Source: Alphaproteobacteria bacterium (GTDB lineage Bacteria; Pseudomonadota; Alphaproteobacteria; Rhodobacterales; Rhodobacteraceae). From it: a stretch of DNA of 5,424 nt. The translations under genes and the position numbers were made by a program. Shown here piece by piece: positions 1-5,233 of the stretch. The stretch lies in NCBI GenBank assembly GCA_003694465.1, contig RFKM01000301.1:1-5424 (forward strand), given 5' to 3'. Each line of letters starts with the position of its first letter. Position 1 is the first letter of the stretch. The notes under the pieces are model-generated. The model was not told the origin of the DNA, made no database searches, and worked only from the letters and a program-made list of their open reading frames with translations.

Positions 1-105
1 CGCGTCCTCGCAGGCGCCGAAGAAGCGCCCGAGCGTCACCTCCTGCGCCAGCGATCCGGTGGCGACGGTCGCGGCCAGGGCCGCAGTCAGAAGCACATAT
101 TTCAT
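1..105 (-). CDS. Sugar ABC transporter solute-binding protein, N-terminal part (cut by window edge)
   Basis: This is the secreted substrate-binding subunit of a carbohydrate ABC importer; only the first 35 codons are in the window. The start ATG (105-103) follows a strong GGGAGGA ribosome site at 117-111 with 5 nt spacing. The residues form a classical Sec signal peptide: MKYV, then a hydrophobic Leu/Ala/Thr/Val run, then SLA|QE as a likely signal peptidase I site after about residue 20. The mature protein would begin QEVTLGRFFGACEDA. No lipobox cysteine is seen near the cleavage site, so it is probably a free periplasmic protein, as in Gram-negatives. It lies 28 nt after the MalG-type permease stop and is third in the operon behind the two permeases. 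The type is inferred from the signal peptide plus context; the sugar cannot be told. Confidence 0.8.
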   Translation of the reverse strand, partial: MKYVLLTAALAATVATGSLAQEVTLGRFFGACEDA

Positions 106-133
106 TGGTTTCCTCCCTTTAGATGTGCTGATT

Positions 134-967
134 TCAACCTTTTGTTCCGCCGACAGTCATGGCTTGCACCACATACCGCTGGAAGATCAGGAACAGGATC
201 ACGACGGGCAGCGAGGCGATGACGCCCGAGGCCATCACCCGGCCAAGCCCTTCGGATTGCGCGAAATTCGATTGGATCGAGGCGAGCCCGAGGGTGATCG
301 TGAAGTACTCCTTCTGCTGCGCAGAAACGAGCGGCCAGAGATAGTCGTTCCAGGCGTAGAGGAAGGTCAGGATCGCCAGCGTCATCATCGCCGGACGGGC
401 GAGCGGCAGCATGACGAACCAGAAGATCTGCAACCAACCGACACCGTCAATGCGGGCTGCTTCCTCGATGTCCTTCGGGATCGCCTTAAAGAACTGCATC
501 ATCAGGAAGACGCCGATCGGCACGGCCATCCGCGGCAGGATCAGAGCGTGGTAGCTGTTGTGCCAGCCGAAGTCGGCGAACATCGTGTAGAGCGGGATGA
601 AGACGGCCTGTTCCGGCACCATCAGGCCGACAAGGCAGATCAGCGTGATCGCCGGCTTGCCCGGAAAATCGAGCCAGGCCAGTGCGTAGCCCGCCGTCGT
701 CGAGACCGCCAGCACGCCGAGCGTCATGCCGACGGCGACGATGATCGAGTTCAGGAACCACAGCGGCGTCTGGCCAAACGCGAACAATGCAGCGTAGTTG
801 TCGGCCGTGAACGGCACGGGAACGAGGCCCAGCGCGGTCGTCGAGGTTGTCCGGGCCAGAACCTCGTTCGGCTGGAAGGACAGGGATACCATCCAGATTG
901 TCGGCACAAGCCAGAGGAAGGCCGGGACGGACAGGGCTAGAACCAACCAGTAGTAGGAGCGATTCAT
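134..967 (-). CDS. Carbohydrate ABC transporter permease, MalG type (CUT1 family)
   Basis: Inner-membrane subunit, 277 residues, the usual length for MalG-type permeases, with about six membrane segments (roughly residues 7-27, 69-92, 105-128, 139-160, 180-203 and 245-264). The cytoplasmic EAA loop that docks on the ATPase is canonical: EEAARIDG at 168-175, followed by LP at 187-188. The N-terminal stretch SLSFQPNEV and the motif WNDYLWPLV (about 206-214) are also typical of this subfamily. The ATG at 967-965 is preceded by GGGAGGA (983-977) and begins 2 nt after the stop of the upstream permease. The two are therefore probably translationally coupled and pair as the transmembrane heterodimer. 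The reading frame stays open upstream of this ATG through the neighbouring genes, but residues there resemble no permease, so the start is placed here. The substrate is unknown. Confidence 0.93.
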   Translation of the reverse strand: MNRSYYWLVLALSVPAFLWLVPTIWMVSLSFQPNEVLARTTSTTALGLVPVPFTADNYAALFAFGQTPLWFLNSIIVAVGMTLGVLAVSTTAGYALAWLDFPGKPAITLICLVGLMVPEQAVFIPLYTMFADFGWHNSYHALILPRMAVPIGVFLMMQFFKAIPKDIEEAARIDGVGWLQIFWFVMLPLARPAMMTLAILTFLYAWNDYLWPLVSAQQKEYFTITLGLASIQSNFAQSEGLGRVMASGVIASLPVVILFLIFQRYVVQAMTVGGTKG

Positions 968-969
968 CG

Positions 970-2055
970 TCAGCTTTCCTCCCGCCCGATCAGGAACTGG
1001 ATCACCGAGAAACTGCCCATGATAACGAAAAGGAACACCGCCATGGCAGAGGCGCGGCCCAGGTCGCTGTCGCGGAAGGCGGTCTGGTAGATGTATCGGA
1101 CGAGAACCTGCGTCGTGTCGTTCGGACCGCCGTTGGTCATCAGGTGAGATTGCCCGAAGACCTGGAAATGCAGGATGATCTGGAGGACGACGACAAGCGT
1201 GATCGTCCGCTTCAGGTTCGGTAATGTGACATACCAGAACGCCTTGACGCCGCGGGCATTGTCGAGTGCGGCAGCCTCGTAGATGTCTTTCGAGATATCT
1301 TGAAGACCAGCAAGAAACAGGATCATGGCGATGCCGAGAGACCACCAGATCGTGGTAATGACGATGGCCGCCATGGCAAACCGTTCGTCGGTCAGCCAAA
1401 CGATGGGCGATCCGCCAAAAAGCTCGATGACATTCGCAATCAGTCCCTGACGGGGCGAGAACATGATCTGCCAGATCAGGGTCACGACAGTCACCGAAAG
1501 CACCTGGCTCAGGAAGAACAGGGTTCGCAGGATGCTCATCGCCCGCGTCTCGCGGTTCAACGCGGCCGCCAAGACCAGGGCCGTGCCGGCGACACCGGGC
1601 ACGGTCAGACCGACGAAGACAAGCGTATTTCCGACCGTCGGCCAAAAGCGACGATCGAACCAGCGCCCACCTTCGCCGGCATGAAAACCGGGCAGGACAA
1701 AGAGCAGGACCGCCCCCACCGCAAGCGCGATGGCGTTGGTCCGGCTCGCCCGATTTGTCCGGCGAAGGTAGACGGCCAGCCCCACCCCGAGGACACCGAG
1801 GGCCTGGAAAACCGGACGTTGAATGGCGCTCCACTCGATCCCGCGCCCCCACATCACGCGTTGGTAGTTGCGGAGCCCCACGAACTCCTTGGCATCGGGA
1901 TTGAAGGCGACGGCGAGAAGGTTCCAGTCGTGCAGGCTGATCCAGATGCCCCGGAAGAAGGGATAGACAAGGAAGAGTCCGTAGGTGAACAGAAACGGCG
2001 CGAGCAACAGCCAGGCGGCCTGGGCCTGGCTTAAACGGCGAACAGATTTTGCCAT
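970..2055 (-). CDS. Carbohydrate ABC transporter permease, MalF type (CUT1 family), with extra membrane insert
   Basis: First gene of the leftward operon, 361 residues, longer than the roughly 290-310 usual for this family. The N-terminus (AAWLLLAPFLFTYGLFLVYP, about 13-32) is the typical first helix. FVGLRNYQRV (58-67) is the conserved segment that normally leads directly into DxxFWxxxxNTLxFV. Here that second block (DRRFWPTVGNTLVFV) appears only at about 134-148. The intervening stretch holds two extra hydrophobic segments (about 81-97 and 108-124), separated by the basic stretch RRTNRASRTN. The EAA loop reads YEAAALDNARG (249-259) and ends in TLP (about 267-269). The usual Gly after EAA-x-x-D is Asn256. 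The start ATG (2055-2053) has AGAGGA at 2068-2063 with 7 nt spacing. It faces the LacI-type gene across a 97-nt gap. It would partner with the MalG-type protein encoded next; the ATPase lies outside the window. Confidence 0.92.
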   Translation of the reverse strand: MAKSVRRLSQAQAAWLLLAPFLFTYGLFLVYPFFRGIWISLHDWNLLAVAFNPDAKEFVGLRNYQRVMWGRGIEWSAIQRPVFQALGVLGVGLAVYLRRTNRASRTNAIALAVGAVLLFVLPGFHAGEGGRWFDRRFWPTVGNTLVFVGLTVPGVAGTALVLAAALNRETRAMSILRTLFFLSQVLSVTVVTLIWQIMFSPRQGLIANVIELFGGSPIVWLTDERFAMAAIVITTIWWSLGIAMILFLAGLQDISKDIYEAAALDNARGVKAFWYVTLPNLKRTITLVVVLQIILHFQVFGQSHLMTNGGPNDTTQVLVRYIYQTAFRDSDLGRASAMAVFLFVIMGSFSVIQFLIGREES

Positions 2056-2087
2056 CGCTTGTTCCTCTCACACTCACGCCGAATCTT

Positions 2088-2124
2088 CTTGCGCTAAAAA
2101 GATTAGCAATATTATTAGCGTCAG
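2088..2124. promoter_or_regulatory. Putative LacI-type operators and overlapping divergent promoters
   Basis: The gap between the two divergent starts (2056-2152) contains an AT-rich patch with TTAGC at 2103-2107 and TTAGCG at 2115-2120, a 12-bp direct repeat of ATTAGC. It also has the inverse, CGCTAA, at 2092-2097. Two 10-mers resemble the palindrome TTAGCGCTAA seen in many LacI-family operators: CTTGCGCTAA (2088-2097, 8 of 10) and TTAGCGTCAG (2115-2124, 7 of 10). Their centres are 27 bp apart. A rightward -10 candidate TATTAT (2110-2115) has a TTGCGC -35 candidate (2089-2094) at a short 15-bp spacing. A leftward pair TTGCCT (2128-2123) and TAATCT (2105-2100) has 17-bp spacing but a weak -10. 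Repression of both genes by the adjacent regulator is inference. Confidence 0.42.
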
Positions 2125-2152
2125 GCAAGAGGATCGAAATGGAGCGCTCGGC

Positions 2153-3169
2153 ATGTCGGAAAATGGAGGGAGAACTCGGGTTACGATGCGGGATGTCGCG
2201 CTGGCAGCCGGCGTGTCCCAGTCGACAGTCTCCTTCGTCTTGAACGGTCTCGAAGACATGCGGATCAGCCGCGAGACCCGCAAGCGCGTCATGGAAGCCG
2301 TGGACAGGCTGGGTTATCGGTCGCGCGGAGTGGGGCGTCCGCCGCGTGCGGCAGGAATGGGGGTGATCGGTTGCCTCTTCGACGAGATTGCCACCAGCCC
2401 CTTTGCTGCAATCTCGATCGAAGCCATCCAGGAAGAAGCATGGAAATCGAACGTGCTGGTCGAGGTGGTGATGACGGGCGGCGACGTCGAGTATGAGAAC
2501 GAGGTTCTCAAGAAGTGGTCTGGCGACAATGCGATCGGCGTGATATACGGGTCTATCCTGACACGAGAAATCACGCCCCCCGATGCCTTGGCGCGTCATC
2601 GCGCGGTTCTTCTCAATTGCCACGACGCCGCCGGTCGCTACACGTCGGTCGTTCCGGCGGAGCGGCGAGGGGGCGAAGCCGCCACAGCGGCGCTTATCGC
2701 CGAGGGACACCGCCGCATTGCCTTCATCTCGGGCGAACCTTGGATGGAGGCCTCAGACCAGAGGATGGAAGGTTACGAACGTGCCTTGCGCGCGGCGCGT
2801 ATTCCAGTCGATCCGTCGCTGATCGTTGAAGGTAATTTTCTCCCATCCGGTGGTCGCACCGCGACGCTGAAGCTTATGTCAGGCGGTGTCCGGCCCGACG
2901 CCATCTTTTGTGCCAACGACCTGATGGCGGTCGGCTGTTATGAAGCGCTTAAGGAATTGGGTGAGCGTCCGGGCGAGACCGTAGCCGTAATGGGATATGA
3001 CGATCAGGAGATCGCACAGCATCTATCGCCACCCCTTTCCACCGTGCTACTGCCGCACAGGGAAATGGGACAGTGGTGTGTCGAGAAGTTGATTGGCGTG
3101 ATCGGCGATCAACAGGCCCATCGAATGGAATGCCCGCTTGTGCTGAGGGCCTCTCATCGGATCAAATGA
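2153..3169 (+). CDS. LacI-family transcriptional regulator
   Basis: DNA-binding repressor of 338 residues, a standard length, probably controlling the divergent sugar transporter. The helix-turn-helix is at residues 11-32 (TMRDVALAAGVSQSTVSFVL then NG), followed by ISRETRKRVMEAVDRLGYR (38-56). The periplasmic-binding-protein-like sensor domain follows: VIGCLFDEIATSPFAAISIE (71-90), PAERRGGEA (168-176), SGEP with QRMEGYERAL (about 203-222), FCANDLMAVG (262-271), MGYDD (280-284) and PPLSTV (293-298). The start was chosen because TGGAG (2140-2144) sits 8 nt upstream and the helix-turn-helix begins ten residues in; the frame upstream shows no family resemblance. The hinge is odd: GVGRPPRAAG replaces the usual NxxARxL-type hinge helix. 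The effector is probably the imported sugar or a derivative of it, by inference. Confidence 0.93.
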   Translation: MSENGGRTRVTMRDVALAAGVSQSTVSFVLNGLEDMRISRETRKRVMEAVDRLGYRSRGVGRPPRAAGMGVIGCLFDEIATSPFAAISIEAIQEEAWKSNVLVEVVMTGGDVEYENEVLKKWSGDNAIGVIYGSILTREITPPDALARHRAVLLNCHDAAGRYTSVVPAERRGGEAATAALIAEGHRRIAFISGEPWMEASDQRMEGYERALRAARIPVDPSLIVEGNFLPSGGRTATLKLMSGGVRPDAIFCANDLMAVGCYEALKELGERPGETVAVMGYDDQEIAQHLSPPLSTVLLPHREMGQWCVEKLIGVIGDQQAHRMECPLVLRASHRIK

Positions 3170-3336
3170 CAATGGCGCGAAATCTTTGCCACTCGGCAAG
3201 AGTGCCGTCGGCTCTCCATTAACGCCTTGATCCCGTCGATGAAGGTCGCGTCTTCCTTGGCAGTTCTGTCGCCGAACTGGGTTTGGGCATCAGCCGCGGC
3301 GGGGAAACGCAGATGGTCGCTAGGGTCAGGATGCAT
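3154..3336 (-). CDS. Short hypothetical or truncated reading frame downstream of the LacI gene
   Basis: A 60-codon frame convergent to the regulator, overlapping its last 16 nt. The ATG (3336-3334) has a good GAGGGA site just upstream on the minus strand. The first 45 or so codons look coding, with C or G at most third positions and an ordinary composition (MHPDPSDHLRFPAAADAQ, later FGDRTAKEDATFIDGIKALM). The remaining codons, after about ESRRH, become Cys/His/Arg-rich and irregular. This could be the 5' remnant of a gene broken near 3200, with the tail read through unrelated DNA. I do not recognise the family. A 6-bp hairpin (3261-3266 / 3274-3279) lies inside it but has no T-run. It may also be spurious. 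Confidence 0.3.
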   Translation of the reverse strand: MHPDPSDHLRFPAAADAQTQFGDRTAKEDATFIDGIKALMESRRHSCRVAKISRHCHLIR

Positions 3337-3352
3337 TGATTTCCCTCGTGCT

Positions 3353-3408
3353 GAGTGATTCACGGCTCAGACTGCGGAGGGGTGATCATGTCTGATCTCT
3401 TTTGGCTG
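3353..3408 (+). mobile_element. Probable left-end remnant of an IS5-family (IS427-type) element
   Basis: The stretch beginning about GAGTGATTCACGG leads to a strong GGAGGGG ribosome site (3376-3382). Five nt later comes ATG at 3388-3390, encoding MSDLFWL. From memory, MSDLFWL is the characteristic N-terminus of many alphaproteobacterial IS5/IS427-type transposases, where it is followed by a stretch such as (S/T)(D/E)xQ. Here it is followed at once by GHSEGR, which does not continue that protein, so the element is cut after about seven codons. The frame runs on only to a stop near 3549 with no resemblance to a transposase. The outer boundary near 3353 is approximate because the matching right end is absent. 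Seven residues is thin evidence, so the family call rests on recognition of that motif plus the ribosome site. Confidence 0.45.
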
Positions 3409-3544
3409 GGCCACTCAGAGGGGCGCGCCGAAGGGCTCGTGGCTGGCGCACATGCTGGAGCGAAAGCCTCTGTCGCTCGTCGCGGTGGCGATGGCGAACA
3501 AGGCGGCGCGCGGCATATGGGCGACGCTGACGCGAGACGAGGAC
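3386..3544 (+). pseudogene. IS110-family transposase, C-terminal remnant (part before the IS256 insertion)
   Basis: In this frame, following an in-frame stop at 3383-3385, the sequence reads into WATQRGAPKGSWLAHMLERK and then PLSLVAVAMANKAARGIWAT before LTRDED (about 3407-3544). This matches the C-terminal end of IS110/IS1111-type transposases (the Transposase_20 domain tail), where a GxWLxxMLxRKP, VAxAxANKxAR, IWAxL series is conserved. Everything N-terminal to it, including the RuvC-like DEDD domain and most of the second domain, is missing. Resemblance starts abruptly near 3407, where the presumed IS5-family fragment ends. An IS256-family element is inserted after the codon at 3542-3544. 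The frame then runs eight codons into that element and stops at 3569-3571. It cannot encode an active recombinase. Confidence 0.8.
3536..3544. repeat. Left copy of 9-bp target-site duplication
   Basis: GACGAGGAC directly abuts the left end of the IS256-family element and recurs exactly at its right end (4945-4953). IS256-family elements make 8-9 bp duplications. It is in frame with the IS110 tail as Asp-Glu-Asp. Confidence 0.88.
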
Positions 3545-3572
3545 GATAGTGTCCCACAGCGTGGTGTATGAG
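3545..3572 (+). repeat. IS256-family terminal inverted repeat, left
   Basis: Aligned without gaps to the reverse complement of 4917-4944, 22 of 28 positions match. The core blocks AGTGTCCCA and TGGTGTATGAG are identical. The mismatches fall at tip positions 2-3 and in the middle of the repeat. Confidence 0.9.
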
Positions 3573-3601
3573 CGCCGACCCTCGGAGAGGTCAGGGCTTG
3601 A

Positions 3602-4804
3602 TCAGGTGGCCACGGCGGGGAGCCTGACGGTGGCATTGTCGGTGACGCGGGCGAGGGTTTCAAGCGACATGTATCGCCGCGCGACGGCCCATTCATCGTT
3701 GGTCTCCAGCATCAGCGCGCCGACGAGGCGGATGATGGCCTCGTCGTTGGGGAAGATGCCGATCACGTCGGCGCGCCGCTTCACCTCGCGGTTCACCCGT
3801 TCCAGGGGGGTCGTGCTGGCGATCTGGGCCCAGTGTTCACGGGGGAAGGACATGTAGGCCAGGACATCGTCGCGGGAGCTGTCCATCAGGGCGCCGAGCT
3901 TGGGCTGCTTCTCGCGCAGGGCGTCGGCCACGATCTCCCATTGGGCTTCGGCCTCGGCCTTGGTCTCCTGCGCGAAGATTGTCTTCAGCATCGCTGCGAC
4001 CGCCGTGCGCTGCTTGGCTGGAGCGTGAGCCAGGGCGTTGCGCATCCAGTGAATGCGGCATCTCTGGTGGGTGGCGTTGAACACGCGACGTGCGGCAGCC
4101 CGCAGGCCCTTGTGATCGTCTGCGATCACAAGCTTCACGCCGCGCAGGCCGCGGTCCGCAAGGCTGCGCAGGAACTCGGTCCAAAACGTCTCAGCCTCGG
4201 AGGGACCGGTGGCGACGCCCAGCACCTCGCGCTTGCCGTCCTCGTTGACCGCCACCGCAATTATCACGGCCTTGCTGATGATGCGCCCGCCTTCCCGGAC
4301 CTTGAGGTATGTCGCATCCAGCCAGAGATAGGGCCACGCGCCCTCGAGCGGCCGGGTCAGGAACGCGTGCACTCGCTCGTCGATCTCGGCACAGAGGCGA
4401 CTGACCTGGCTCTTGGACATGCCGCCCGCGCCCATCGCCTTGACCAGGTCATCGACCGACCGCGTCGAGATGCCGTGGACGTAGGCCTCCTGGATTACCG
4501 CAACGAGCGCTTTCTCGGCCGTCCGGCGCGGCTCCAGAAAGCTGGGGAAGTAGCTGCCCTTGCGCAACTTCGGGATCTCCAGCGCGATCCGCCCCGCCCG
4601 GGTGTCCCAGTCGCGGTCCCGGTAGCCGTTGCGCTGAACCTCCCGCATCGGCGTGCGTGCGCCCTTCGCCGCGCCCGTCCGCGCTTCGATTTCAGCCTCC
4701 ATGATCCGCTCGGCCGCGAAGGCCAGCATCTCGCGCACGAGGTCGCCATCGGCCTGCTTCTCAACCAGCTCGATCAGCGCCATTCTGTCATCGGTCATCG
4801 TCAT
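3602..4804 (-). CDS. IS256-family (Mutator-type) DDE transposase
   Basis: Transposase of 400 residues, full length for the family, encoded inside the IS. The N-terminal region holds the helical DNA-binding part, with [23 protein letters not shown] at about 58-80 and SFLEPRR at 88-94. FLEPR followed by the [14 protein letters not shown] block is diagnostic. The catalytic domain carries Asp163 (WLDATY), Asp229 (VIADDHKGL), the conserved Cys249 and Trp253 (CRIHW), and the C-terminal Glu in [10 protein letters not shown] (Glu335 or Glu340). [16 protein letters not shown] (349-364) is the typical end block. The ATG at 4804-4802 is preferred over the one two codons later because GGAG sits 6 nt upstream of it. 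A tandem TTCAAGG pair (4810-4816, 4817-4823) lies just before the gene. No frameshift or missing catalytic residue is seen, so it could be active. Confidence 0.96.
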   Translation of the reverse strand: MTMTDDRMALIELVEKQADGDLVREMLAFAAERIMEAEIEARTGAAKGARTPMREVQRNGYRDRDWDTRAGRIALEIPKLRKGSYFPSFLEPRRTAEKALVAVIQEAYVHGISTRSVDDLVKAMGAGGMSKSQVSRLCAEIDERVHAFLTRPLEGAWPYLWLDATYLKVREGGRIISKAVIIAVAVNEDGKREVLGVATGPSEAETFWTEFLRSLADRGLRGVKLVIADDHKGLRAAARRVFNATHQRCRIHWMRNALAHAPAKQRTAVAAMLKTIFAQETKAEAEAQWEIVADALREKQPKLGALMDSSRDDVLAYMSFPREHWAQIASTTPLERVNREVKRRADVIGIFPNDEAIIRLVGALMLETNDEWAVARRYMSLETLARVTDNATVRLPAVAT

Positions 4805-4916
4805 CTCCGTTCAAGGTTCAAGGTGTTGCAACCCGAACCTTCTCCGAAGATCGGCGGTGACGGCCAGCGTCACCCACGGCCGCGCGCTGCGCTACGCCAG
4901 AGGCTCCGCGCGCGGC

Positions 4917-4944
4917 CTCATACACCATGTGCTGGGACACTGCC
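4917..4944 (-). repeat. IS256-family terminal inverted repeat, right
   Basis: The partner of 3545-3572 at the opposite end of the element, lying 112 nt upstream of the transposase start. Its outer end abuts the right copy of the 9-bp target duplication. An outward or internal promoter could lie between it and the gene, but none is convincing. Confidence 0.9.
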
Positions 4945-4953
4945 GACGAGGAC
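4945..4953. repeat. Right copy of 9-bp target-site duplication
   Basis: GACGAGGAC, an exact copy of 3536-3544, immediately outside the right terminal repeat. Removing 3545-4953 restores the IS110-family reading frame without a gap. Confidence 0.88.
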
Positions 4954-4983
4954 TATCGTGGCCCGGTGCTGATCGGCGCCTGA
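4954..4983 (+). pseudogene. IS110-family transposase, last codons (part after the IS256 insertion)
   Basis: When 3545-4953 is removed, the frame ending in LTRDED at 3544 continues here as YRGPVLIGA and a TGA stop at 4981-4983. The Tyr-Arg just after the insertion point fits the common ...GExYR... ending of IS110/IS1111-type transposases. This confirms that the IS256-family element split a once-continuous gene. On its own it encodes nothing. Confidence 0.78.
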
Positions 4984-5233
4984 TCCGGCGCCTGACAGCA
5001 ATCGGGGCCATCGAGTTGTGAGGAATGCATGACCCGAATGGACCAATGATCGAAACGATCCGGGTCGGGCAAACCAGAGACGTCCTCCGAACGTCGAGCT
5101 CATTTTTGGAGGTTCAACCCCGGTCTGCGCATCACCATCCCGGCCAGCGGCGCCACATCAGCCGCACTTCACAGGCCTTACAAAAGAACGCACTCGATCA
5201 CATGTCTCGACGGTCAGAAATTTCGTGCAAACC
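4984..5233 (+). ncRNA. Candidate IS1111-type guide (bridge/seek) RNA region downstream of the IS110 tail
   Basis: These 250 bases follow the IS110-family stop and contain no convincing gene. Plus-strand secondary structure can be drawn by eye. GACCCG (5031-5036) pairs with CGGGTC (5061-5066), enclosing GATCG-AAA-CGATC (5048-5060), with an 11-nt one-sided internal loop at 5037-5047. GACGT (5079-5083) pairs with ACGTC (5091-5095), and its 7-nt loop is complementary to 5106-5112. GCGGC (5147-5151) pairs with GCCGC (5161-5165). In the IS1111 group of IS110 elements the guide RNA is known to come from the right end, 3' of the transposase, which is this position. That this stretch makes such an RNA is inference; no promoter or processing site is evident. 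Confidence 0.35.

Larger units (their letters stand above)
3545..4944 (-). mobile_element. Complete IS256-family insertion sequence, 1400 bp
   Basis: The element is bounded by 28-bp imperfect terminal inverted repeats (22 of 28 identical) and a 9-bp direct duplication, GACGAGGAC. The left tip begins GATAGTGTCCCA; the right tip read inwards begins GGCAGTGTCCCA. The GATA-type tip resembles the ends of IS256 itself. One full-length transposase gene on the minus strand fills nearly all of it. About 29 noncoding nt lie inside the left repeat and 112 nt inside the right one. Exact duplications and an uninterrupted gene indicate a recent and possibly active insertion. It landed in the IS110-family remnant, so it is younger than that element. 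Confidence 0.92.

Noticed and set aside
59..940. 293-codon plus-strand frame over the permease gene
   Set aside because: Antisense shadow of the well-supported MalG-type gene, with highly charged, His/Arg/Gln-rich composition and no recognisable motif.
1300..2034. 244-codon plus-strand frame over the MalF-type gene
   Set aside because: Antisense shadow; hydrophilic low-complexity composition mirrors the membrane-protein codons on the other strand.
968..2710. Upstream continuation of the MalG-type permease frame, giving a single 858-codon minus-strand reading
   Set aside because: It runs antisense through the LacI-type gene and out of frame through the MalF-type gene. The residues are Arg/Pro/His-rich without domains, and the real start has its own ribosome site.
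3261..3279. Terminator for the LacI-type gene (CAGTTC / GAACTG hairpin)
   Set aside because: Stem of only 6 bp, no following T-run, nearly 100 bp after the stop and inside another possible reading frame.
3541..3548. 8-bp target duplication directly outside the GTGTCCCA blocks
   Set aside because: GGACGATA does not match TGCCGACG on the other side. Extending the element four bases outward gives an exact 9-bp duplication and GATA-type tips.
3833..4972. 379-codon plus-strand frame across the IS256-family element
   Set aside because: Antisense to the transposase gene and crossing the element end and the target duplication. Its residues show no family resemblance.
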